From: Misgurnus anguillicaudatus
Lineage: Eukaryota > Chordata > Actinopteri > Cypriniformes > Cobitidae
DNA: 64,000 nucleotides
NCBI RefSeq assembly: GCF_027580225.2
Contig: NC_073354.2
Coordinates: 11,753,501-11,817,500 of the forward strand
Direction: 5' to 3'
Part shown: positions 15,101-27,100 of the stretch, one piece after another
Layout of the letters: each line of letters starts with the position of its first letter
Numbering within the stretch: position 1 is the first letter of the stretch
Translations under genes and position numbers: made by a program
The notes under the pieces: generated by a model
Database searches by the model: none
What the model saw: the letters and a program-made list of their open reading frames with translations, nothing else
Told to the model about the DNA's origin: nothing

Positions 15101-18100
15101 ATGCCGAGATATAACTGTTTGAATTTTATGTTGCTAGGGTGCTCAAAAGTGGTTGCTAGGGGCGTGGCTTAATACCTATGTAAGGATCCTGAGAGACTGA
15201 TTGGATGCCTGAGTAAAATGAGCCCACCCCCATGTCTCTATGACAGTGTGATGCAAAGATATCTATCTGGGCATTTTATAATGGCAGTCTATGGGAGATG
15301 TTGCTAGGGTGCTCAAAAGTGGTTGCTAGGGGCGTGGCTTAATAGCTCTGAGATGATCCTGAGACACTGATTGGATGCCCGAGTAAAATGAGCCCACCCA
15401 CTTATCTCTACGACACTGTAAAGCAAAGATATCCCATCGGGAAAGATTTTATTCCCTTATATGGGCATGTTTCCTGCCCCATTATAAGTCAATGGGGAAT
15501 TTTGGGTGCCTCTTACACCCCAGGGGTACAACTTACACCCCAATGTGATGTATGTTCTTACAGAGTTTACCACCCTCTTCAAATGTTGTAACCCACATGT
15601 TTTTACAAATTCCTCGAACGGAGATATGACCCGTCAAAGTTGGGCGCAATGTTAAGTCAATGGGATTTTTTGGGTGGTTTTTCGCCCCCCTTTCGAAAAT
15701 CGTGCACCCGATCCCTTATAAAAGTCATAGCACACCTCTCCTCAATAAACCGGTCAATTTGAGCCCGCTTTCATGGGACTACGGCAAACCGTGCGGGACG
15801 AGTTAGGTGCCGAAAAAGTGTCCAGATATAAGAAGAAGAATAACTAGATAGGTACATTTCCTGAAGAAAATGTGAAGTGGTGCTTGCCGTGGCAAAATTC
15901 TGGGGGCAATGTATGATTATACTCCGAGTCACGAGTCAAACGGTCCAACCCCCGTGTCTCTACGATGTTCTGATGTGGAGATATAAGGCTTTGTTTATTG
16001 AAGGTAGTATGATTAGCATGATGTTAGCATAATTAACGTGAAGGTAGTATGATGTTAACATGATTAACATGAAGCTAGCATAAAGCGAACATCATTAGCA
16101 TGAAGCTAACATGATGTTAATATGATTAGCATGAAGTTAGCATGATGTTAGCATGATTATCAGGAAGTTGGCATGATGATAGCATGATTAGCATGAAGTT
16201 AGCATGAAGCTAGCATGATGTTAACATGAGTAGCATGAAGCTAGCATGAAGCTAACATGATTAGCATGAAGTTAGCATTAAGCTAGCATGATTAGCATTA
16301 AGCTAGCATGATTAGCATGAAGCTAGCATGATTAGCATGAAGCTAGCATGATTAGCATGATGTTAGCATGATTAGCATGATTAGCATGAGGCTAGCATGA
16401 TTAGCATGAAGCTAGCATGAAGCTAACATGATTAGCATGAAGCTAGCATGAAGCTAACATGATTAGCATGAAGTTAGCATGAAGCTAGCATTAAGCTAGC
16501 ATGATTAGCATGAAGCTAGCATGATTAGCATGAAGCTAGCATGATTAGCATGATGTTAACATGATTAGCATGAAGCTAGCATGAAGCTAACATGATTAGC
16601 ATAAAGTTAGCATGATTAGCATGAAGCTAGCATGATGTTAGCATGATTAGCATGAAGTTAGCATGAAGCTAGCATGAGGCTAGCATGATTAGCATGAAGC
16701 TAGCATGAAGCTAACATGATTAGCATGAAGTTAGCATGATGTTAGCATGATTATCAGGAAGTTGGCATGATGTTAGCATGATTAGCATGAAGTTAGCATG
16801 AAGCTAGCATGATGTTAACATGATTAGCATGAAGCTAGCATGAAGCTAGCATGATTAGCATGAAGCTAGCATGATTAGCATGATGTTAGCATGATTAGCA
16901 TGATGTTAGCATGATTAGCATGACGCTAGCATGAAGCTAACATGATTAGCATGAAGTTAGCATGATTAGCATGAAGCTAGCATGATGTTAGCATGATGTT
17001 AGCATGATTAACATGATGTTAACATGAAGCTAACATGAAGCTAGCATGATTAGCATGAAGCTAGCATGAAGCTAACATGATTAGCATGAGGCTAGCATGA
17101 TTAGCATCAAGCTAGCATGATGTTAGCATGATTAGCATGAAGTTAGCATGATGTTAGAATGATTAGCATAAAGATAGCATGATGTTAGCATGATTAGCAT
17201 GAAGCTAGCATGATGTTAGCATGATTAGCAAGAAGTTAACATGAAGTTAGCATGAAGCTAGCATGATTTAACGTGAAGTTAGCAAGATTTATTATGAAAT
17301 TAGCATTAAGCTAGCATGAAACTAGCATGAAGCTAGTATGACTTAGCATTAAGCTAGCATGAAGCTAACATGACCCAAAGACCCAACCCCCATGTCTCTA
17401 TGATGTTCGGATCCAGAGATATAAGGCTTTGTTTATTATGTTGCTAGGGTGCTCTTATTTGGTTGTTAGGGGCGTGGCTTGGGAGTGGCCAATAATGTGG
17501 CCCGTTATTACACTCTGAGTCACAAGTAAAATGGTCCAACCCCCGTGTCTCTACGATGTTCTGATGCGAAGATATAAGGCTTTGTTTATTGGGTTGCTAG
17601 GGTGCTCATATTTGGTTGCTAGGGGCGTGGCTTGGGAGTGGCCAATGATGTGGCCAGTGATTACATTCCGAGTCACAAGTAAAACGGTCCAACCCCCGTG
17701 TCTCTACGATGTTCTGATGCCGAGATATAACTGTTTCAATGTTATGTTGCTAGGGTGCTCAAAAGTGGTTGCTAGGGGCGTGGCTTAATACCTCAATAAG
17801 GATCCTGAGAGACTGATTGGATGTCTGGGTAAAATGAGCCCACCCCCAAGTCTCTATGACACTGTGCTGCAAAGATATCCATCCTGGCATTTTATAATGG
17901 CAGTCTATGGGAGATGTTGCTAGGGTGCCCAAAATTGTTGCTAGGGGCGTGGCTTAATAACTCTGGGAGGATCCTGAGAGACTGATTGGATGCCCAAGTA
18001 AAATGAGCCCACCCACGTATCTCTACGACACTGTAAAGCAAAGATATCCCATCTGGAACGGTTTTATTCCCTTATATGGGCGTGTTTCCTGGCCCATTAT

Positions 18101-21100
18101 AAGTCAATGGGGCACTTTTGGGCACCTCTTACACCCCAGGGGTACAATTTACACCCCATTGTGATCCATGTTCTTACAGAGCCTACCACCCTCTTCAAAT
18201 GTTGTAACCCACATGTTTCTACAAAATTCTCGAGCGGAGCTATGACCCGTCAAAGTTGGGCGCAATGTTAAGTCAATGGGATTTTTCGGGTGGTTTTTCG
18301 CCCCCCTTTCGGAAATCCTGCACCCGATCGCTTATAAAAGTCATAGCACACCTCTCCTCAATAAACCGGTCAATTTGAGCCCTCTTTCGTGTGTCTACAA
18401 CAAACCGCGCGGGACGAGTTACGCGCCGAAAAAACGTGCAGACATAAGAATAAGATATAATAATAATAACTAGATAGGTACATTTCCTGAAGAAAATGTG
18501 AGTGGTGCTTGCCGTGGCAAAATTCTGGGGAACATATATGATTATACTCCAAGCCAAAAGTAAAACGATCCAACTCCCGTGTCTCTACGATGTTCTGATG
18601 CGGAGATATAAGGCTTTGTTTACTTTGTTGCTAGGGTACTGTATTTGGTTGCTAGGGAAAAAATTGCCATCCACTAGTGATTACCCTCCAAGTCACGAGT
18701 CAAACGGTCCAACCCCCGTGTCTCTACGATGTTCTGGTGCGGAGATTTAAGGCTTTGTTTACTCTGTTGCTAGGGTACTGTATTTGGTTGCTAGGGAAAA
18801 AAATGGCAACCACTAGTGATTACCCTCCGAGTCATGAGTCAAACGGTCCAACCCCCGTGTCTCTATGATGTTCTGATGCGGAGATATAAGGCTTTGTTTA
18901 CTCTGTTGCTAGGGTACTGTATTTGGTTGCTAGGGAAAAAAATGGCATCCACTAGTGATTACCCCCCGAGTCACAAGTCAAACGGTTCAACCCCCGTGTC
19001 TCTACGATGTTCTGATGCGGAGTTATAAGGCTTTGTTTACTCTGTTGCTAGGGTACTGTATTTGGTTGCTAGGGAAAAAATTGGCATCCCATAATGATTA
19101 CACTCTGAGTCACAAGTCAAACGGTCCAACCCCCGTGTCTCTACGATGTTCTGATGCGGAGATATAAGGCTTTGTTTACTCTGTTGCTAGGGTACTGTAT
19201 TTGGTTGCTAGGGAAAAAATTGGCATCCCATAATGATTACACTCCGAGTCACGAGTCAAACGGTCCAACCCCCGTGTCTCTACGATGTTCTGATGCGGAG
19301 ATATAACTGTTTGAATTTTATGTTGCTAGGGTGCTCAAAAGTGGTTGCTAGGGGCGTGGCTTAATACCTATGTAAGGATCCTGAGAGACTGATTGGATGC
19401 CTGAGTAAAATGAGCCCACCCCCATGTCTCTATGACACTGTGGTGCAAAGATATCCATCTGGGCATTTTATAATGGCAGTCTATGGGAGATGTTGCTAGG
19501 GTGCCCAAAATTGTTGCTAGGGGCGTGGCTTAATAGCTCTGGGATGATCCTGAGAGACGGATTGGATGCCCGAGTGAAATGAGCCCACCCACTTATCTCT
19601 ACAACACTGTAAAGCAAAGATATCCCATCTGGAACTGTTTTATTCCCTTATATGGGCATGTTTCCTGCCCCATTATAAGTCAATGGGAATTTTCGGGCTC
19701 CTCTTACACCCCAGGGGTACAACTTACACCCCAATGTCATGTATGTTCTTACAGAGCCTACCACCCTCTTCAAATAATGTAACCCACATGTTTCTACAAA
19801 ATCCTCGAGCGGAGCTATGACCCGTCAAAGTTCGGCGCAATGTTAAGTCAATGGGATTTTTTGGGTGATTTTTTGCCCCCCTTTCGGAAATCCTGCACCC
19901 GATCCCTTATAAAAGTCATAGCACACCTCTCCTCAATAAACCGGTCGATTTGAGCCCGCTTTCATGGGACTACGGCAAACCATGCGGGACGAGTTACGCG
20001 CCGAAATTTTGTCCAGATATAAAAATAATAATAATAAGTATGAGCAATAGTAATAGTGATGCTTTGCATAAATGCAAGCACCACTAACTAGATAGGTACA
20101 TTTCCTGAAGAAAATGTGAAGTGGTGCTTGCCGTGGCAAATTTCTGGGGACAGTATATGATTATACTTCCAGTTACAAGTAAAACGATCCAAACCCCGTG
20201 TCTCTACAATGTTCTGATGCGCAGATATAAGGCTTTTTTTATTTGGTTGCTAGGGTACAGTATTTGGTTGCTAGGGAAAATTTGACATCTCCAATAGTGA
20301 TTACACTCCGGGTCACGAGTCAAACGGTCCAACCCCCATGTCTCTACGATGTTCTGATGCGGAGATATAAGGCTTTGTTTACTCTGTTGCTAGGGTCCTG
20401 TGTTTGGTTGCTAGGGAAAAAATTGGCATCCCATAATAATTACACTCTGAGTCACGAGTCAAACGGTCCAACCCCTGTGTCTCTACGATGTTCTGATGCG
20501 GAGATATAAGGCTTTGTTTACTCTGTTGCTAGGGTACTGTATTTGGTTGCCAGGGAAAAAATTGGCATCCCATAATGATTACACTCTGAGTCACGAGTCA
20601 AACGGTCCAACCCCCGTGTCTCTACGATGTTTTGATGCGGAGATATAAGGCTTTGTTTACTCTGTTGCTAGGGTACTGTATTTGGTTGCCAGGGAAAAAT
20701 TGCCATCCCATAATGAAAACACTCCGAGTCACGAGTCAAACGATCCAACCCCCGTGTCTCTACGATGTTCTGATGCGGAGATATAAGGCTTTGTTTACTC
20801 TGTTGCTAGGGTACTGTATTTGGTTGCTAGGGAAAAAATTGGCATCCCATAATGATTACATGCCGAGTCACGAGTCAAACGGTCCAACCCCCGTGTCTTT
20901 ACGATGTTCTGATGCAGAGATATAAGGCTTTGTTTACTCTGTTGCTAGGGTACTGTATTTGGTTGCTAGGGAAAAAATTGGCATCCCATAATGATTACAC
21001 TCTGAGTCACGAGTCAAACGGTCCAACCCCCGTGTCTCTACGATGTTCTGATGCGGAGATATAAGGCTTTGTTTACTCTGTTGCTAGGGTACTGTATTTG

Positions 21101-24100
21101 GTTGCTAGGGAAAAAAATGGCATCCCATAATGATTACACTCTGAGTCACGAGTCAAACGGTCCAACCCCCGTGTCTCTACGATGTTCTGATGCGGAGATA
21201 TAAGGCTTTGTTTACTCTGTTGCTAGGGTACTGTATTTGGTTGCTAGGGAAAAAAATGGCATCCCATAATGATTACACTCTGAGTCACGAGTCAAACGGT
21301 CCAACCCCCGTGTCTTTACGATGTTCTGATGCGGAGATATAAGGCTTTGTTTACTCTGTTGCTAGGGTACTGTATTTGGTTGCTAGGGAAAAAAATGGCA
21401 TCCCATAATGATTACACTCTGAGTCACGAGTCAAACGGTCCAACCCCCGTGTCTCTACGATGTTCTGATGCGGAGATATAAGGCTTTGTTTACTCTGTTG
21501 CTAGGGTACTGTATTTGGTTGCTAGGGAAAAAAATGGCATCCCATAATGATTACACTCTGAGTCACGAGTCAAACGGTCCAACCCCCGTGTCTCTACGAT
21601 GTTCTGATGCGGAGATATAAGGCTTTGTTTACTCTGTTGCTAGGGTACTGTATTTGGTTGCAAGGGAAAAAATTGGCATCCCATAATGATTACACTCTGA
21701 GTCACGAGTCAAACGGTCCAACCCCCGTGTCTCTACGATGTTCTGATGCTGAGATATAACTGTTTGAATTTTATGTTGCTAGGGTGCTGAAAAGTGGTTG
21801 CTAGGGGCGTGGCTTAGTAAGTCTTTAAGGATACTGAGAAACTGATTGGATGCCTGAGTAAAATGAGCCCACCCCCATGTCTCTATGACACTCTGGTGCA
21901 AAGATATCCATCTGGCCATTTTATAATGGCAGTCTATGGGAGATGTTGCTAGGGTGCCCAAAATTGTTGCTAGGGGCGTGGCTTAATAGCTCTGAGATGA
22001 TCCTGAGAGACTGATTGGATGCCCGAGTGAAATGAGCCCACCCACTTGTCTGTAGGACATTGTAAAGCGAAGATATCCCAGCTGGAACTTTTTTATTTCC
22101 TTATATGGGCATGTTTCCTGCCCCATTATAAGTCAATGGGGCACTTTTGGGTGCCTTTTACACCCCAGGGGTACAACTTACACCCCAATGTCATGTATGT
22201 TCTTACAGAGTCTACCACCCTCTTCAAATGTTGTAACCCACATATTTCTACAAAATCCTCGAGCGTAGCTATGACTCGTCAAAGTTCGGCGCAATGTTAA
22301 GTCAATGGGATTTTTTGGGTGATTTTTTGCCCCCCTTTCGGAAATCCTGCACCCGATCCCTTATAAAAGTCATAGCACACCTCTCCTCAATAAACCGGTC
22401 GATTTGAGCCCGCTTTCATGGGACTATGGCAAACCGTGCGGGACGAGTTACGCGCCGAAAAAACGTGCAGACATAAGAATAAAATATAATAATAATATCC
22501 CTGAGGAATAGTAATAGTGATGCTTTGCATAAATGCAAGCACCACTAACTAGATAGGTACATTTCCTGAAGAAAATGTGAAGTGGTGCTTGCCGTGGCAA
22601 ATTTCGGGGAACAATATATGATTATACTCTAAGTCACGAGTCAAACGGTCCAGCCCCCGTGTCTCTACGATGTTCTGATGCGGAGATAAAAGGCTTTGTT
22701 TACTCTGTTGCTAGGGTACTGTATTTGGTTGCTAGGGAAAAAATTGGCATCCCATAATGATTACACTCTGTCACGAGTCAAACGGTCCAGCCCCCGTGTC
22801 TCTACGATGTTCTGATGCGGAGATATAAGGCTTTGTTTACTCTGTTGCTAGGGTACTGTATTTGGTTGCTAGGGAAAAAATTGGCATCCCATAATGATTA
22901 CACTCTGTCACGAGTCAAACAGTCCAACCCCCGTGTCTCTACGATGTTCGGATGTCGAGATATAACTGTTTGAATTTTATGTTGCTAGGGTGCTCAAAAG
23001 TGGTTGCTAGGGGCGTGGCTTAATACCTATGTAAGGATCCTGAGAGACTGATTGGATGCCTGAGTAAAATGAGCCCACCCCCATGTCTCTATGACACTGT
23101 GTTGCAAAGATATCCATCTGGGCATTTTATAATGGCAGTCTATGGGAGATGTTGCTAGGGTGCCCAAAATTGTTGCTAGGGGCGTGGCTTAATAGCTCTG
23201 GGATGATCCTGAGAGACTGATTGGATGCCCGAGTGAAATGAGCCCACCCACTTATCTCTACGACACTGTAAAGCAAAGATATCCCATCTGGAACTGTTTT
23301 ATTCCCTTATATGGGCATGTTTCCTGCCCCATTATAAGTCAATGGGCAATTTCGGGTGCCTCTTACACCCCAGGGGTACAACTTACACCCCATTGTGATC
23401 CATGGTCTTACAGAGTCTACCACCCTCTTCAAATGTTGTAACCCACATGTTTCTACAAAATCCTCGAGTGGAGCTATGACTGGTCAAAGTTGGGCGCAAT
23501 GTTAAGTCAATGGGATTTTTCGGGTGGTTTTTCGCCCCCCTTTCGAAAATCCTGCACCCGATCCCTTAAAAAAGATATAGCACACCATTCCTCAATAAAC
23601 CGGTCAATTTGGGCCCTCTTTTATGGGTCTACGACAAACCGTGTGGGACGAGTTACGCGCCGAAATTTGTGCGACATAAGAATAAAGATATAATAATAAT
23701 ATCCCTGAGGAATAGTAATAGTGATGCCTTGCATAAATGCAAGCACCACTAATAATAATATCCCTGAGGAATAGTAATAGTGATGCCTTGCATAAATGCA
23801 AGCACCACTAATAACTAGATAGGTACATTTCCTGAAGAAAATGTGAGTGGTGCTTGCCGTGGCAAAATTCTGGGGAACGTATATGGTTATACTCCAAGCC
23901 AAAATTAAAACAATCCAACTCCCGTGTCTCTACGATGTTCTGATGCGGAGATATAAGGCTGTGTTTATCCGGTTGCTAGGGTACTGTATTTGGTTGCTAG
24001 GGAAAAAATTTCCATCCACTAGTGATTACATGCCGAGTCACAAGTAAAATGGTCCAACCCCTGTGTCTCTACGATGTTCTGCTGCGGAGATGTAAGGCTT

Positions 24101-27100
24101 TGTTTACACTGTTGCTAGGGTACTGTATTTGGTTGCTAGGGGGGAAATTGGCATCCCATAGTGATTACACTCTGAGTCACAAGTCAAACGATCCAACCCC
24201 GTGTCTCTACGATGTTCTGATGCGGAGATATAAGGCTTTGTTTACTCTGTTGCTAGGGTACTGTATTTGGTTGCTAGGGAAAAAATTGGCATCCCATAAT
24301 GATTACACTCCGAGTAACGAGTCAAACGGTCCAACCCCCATGTCTCTACGATGTTCGGATGTGGAGATATAAGGCTTTGTTTACTCTGTTGCTAGGGTAC
24401 TGTATTTGGTTGCTAGGGAAAAAATTGGCATCCCATAATGATTACACTCCGAGTCACTAGTCAAACGGTCCAACCCCCGTGTCTCTACGATGTTCTGATG
24501 CGGAGATATAAGGCTTTGTTTACTCTGTTGCTAGGGTACTGTATTTGGTTGCTAGGGAAAAAAATGGCATCCCATAATGATTACACTCCGAGTCAGGAGT
24601 CAAACGGTCCAACCCCCGTGTCTCTACGATGTTCTGATGCGGAGATATAAGGCTTTGTTTACTCTGTTGCTAGGGTACTGTATTTGGTTGCTAGGGAACA
24701 AATTGGCATCCCATAATGATTACACTCCGAGTCAGGAGTCAAACGGTCCAACCCCCGTGTCTCTACGATGTTCTGATGCGGAGATATAAGGCTTTGTTTA
24801 CTCTGTTGCTAGGGTACTGTATTTGGTTGCTAGGGAACAAATTGGCATCCCATAATGATTACACTCCGAGTCAGGAGTCAAACGGTCCAACCCCCGTGTC
24901 TCTACGATGTTCTGATGCGGAGATATAAGGCTTTGTTTACTCTGTTGCTAGGGTACTGTATTTGGTTGCTAGGGAACAAATTGGCATCCCATAATGATTA
25001 CACTCCGAGTCAGGAGTCAAACGGTCCAACCCCCGTGTCTCTACGATGTTCTGATGCGGAGATATAAGGCTTTGTTTACTCTGTTGCTAGGGTACTGTAT
25101 TTGGTTGCTAGGGAAAAAATTGGCATCCCATAATGATTACACTCTGAGTCACTAGTCAAACGGTCCAACCCCCGTGTCTCTATGATGTTCTGATGCAGAG
25201 ATATAACTGTTTGAATTTTATGTTGCTAGGGTGCTCAAAAGTGGTTGCTAGGGGCGTGGCTTAAAAGCTTTGGGAATATCCTGATAGACTGATTGGATGT
25301 CTGAGTAAAATGAGCCCACCCCCTTGTCTTTACGACATTGTAAAGCAAAGATATCCCATCTGGAACTTTTTTATTCCCTTATATGGGCATGTTTCCTGCC
25401 CCATTATAAGTCAATGGGAAAATTCGGGTGCCTCTTACACCCCAGGGGTACAACTTACACCCCATTGTGATCCATGTTCTTACAGAGTCTACCACCCTCT
25501 TCAAATAATGTAACCCACATGTTTTTACATAATCCTCACCTGTACCTATGACCCGTCAAAGTTTTTGCAATGTTAAGTCTATGGGATTTTCCCCCATTGA
25601 CTTTTCATTGGGGCACTTTTGGGTGCCTCTTACACCCCAGGGGTACAACTTACACCCCAATGTGATGTATGTTCTTACAGAGTCTACCACCCTCTTCAAA
25701 TGTTGTAACTCACATGTTTCTACAAAATCCTCGAGCGGAGCTATGACTCGTCAAAGTTGGGCGCAATGTTAAGTCAATGGGATTTTTCGGGTGGTTTATC
25801 GCCCCCCTTTCGGAAATCCTGCACCCGATCGCTTATAAAAGTCATAGCACACCTCTCCTCAATAAGCCGGTCGATTTGAGCCCTCTTTCATGGGTCTACG
25901 ACAAACCGTGCGGGACGAGTTAGGTGCCGAAAAAACGTGCAGATGTAAGAATAAAATATAATAATATCCCTGAGGAATAGTAATAGTGATGCTTTGCATA
26001 AATGCAAGCACCACTAATAATAAGTATGGGGAATAATAATAGTGATGCCTTGCATAAATGCAAGCACCACTAACTAGATAGGTACATTTCCTGAAGAAAA
26101 TGTGAAGTGGTGCTTGCCGTGGCAAATTTCGGGGAACAATATATGATTATACTCTAAGTCACGAGTCAAACGGTCCAACCCCTGTGTCTCTACGATGTTC
26201 TGATGCGGAGATATAAGGCTTTGTTTACTCTGTTGCTAGGGTACTGTATTTGTTTGCTAGGGGGAAATTGGCATCCACTGGTGATTACACTACGAGTCAC
26301 GAGTAAAATGGTCCAACCCCCGTGTCTCTACAATGTTCTGATGCGGAGATATAAGGCTTTGTTTACTCTGTTGCTAGGGTATTGTATTTGGTTGCTAGGG
26401 AGAAAATTGGCATCCACTAGTGATTACACTCCGAGTCACAAGTCAAAAGGTCCAACCCCCATGTCTCTACGATGTTCTGATGCAGAGATATAAGGCTTTG
26501 TTTACTCTGTTGCTAGGGTACTGTATTTGGTTGCTAGGGAAAAAATTGGCATCCACTGGTGATTACATAATGAGTCACTTGTAAAATGGTCCAACCCCCG
26601 TGTCTCTACGATGTTCTGATGCGGAGATATAAGGCTTTGTTTACTCTGTTGCTAGGGTAATGTATTTGGTTGCTAGGGAGAAAATTGGCATCCACTAGTG
26701 ATTACACTCCGAGTCACGAGTCTAACGGTCCAACCCCCGTGTCTCTACGTTGTTCTGATGCCGAGATATAACTGTTTGAATTTTATGTTGCTAGGGTGCT
26801 CATATTTGGTTGCTAGGGGCGTGGCTTGGGAGTGACCAATGATGTGGCCACTGATTACACTCCGAGACACAAGTAAAACGGTCCAACCCCTGTGTCTCTA
26901 CGATGTTCTGATGCGGAGATATAAGGCTTTGTTTATTCTGTTGCTAGGGTGCTCATTTTGGTTGCTAGGGGCGTGGCTTGGAAGTGACCAATGATGTGGC
27001 CGCTCATTACAGTCCGAGACACAAGTAAAACGGTCCAACCCCCGTGTCTCTACGATGTTCTGATGCGGAGATTTAAGGCTTTGTTTATTATGTTGCTAGG

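Noticed and set aside
13512..25067. Many ~70-residue open frames with nearly identical translations ([20 protein letters not shown] type)
   Set aside because: They follow the 139-bp satellite period. 139 is not a multiple of three, so each copy shifts frame and overlaps the next. No splice or start signals support a protein; the similarity is DNA-level.
13373..25215. CRISPR-like regularly spaced repeats
   Set aside because: Monomers are directly abutting with no unique spacers, and the host is a eukaryote.
15388..25513. Recurring ~67-residue frames ([17 protein letters not shown] type) in the spacer blocks
   Set aside because: They are copies of the conserved ~500-bp block, with stops and frame differences between copies. 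No sign of selection for a protein.
19933..26125. Minus-strand frames beginning [17 protein letters not shown] at unit junctions
   Set aside because: They translate the conserved terminal hairpins at CTAG junctions. They are absent where the junction differs and lack any domain.
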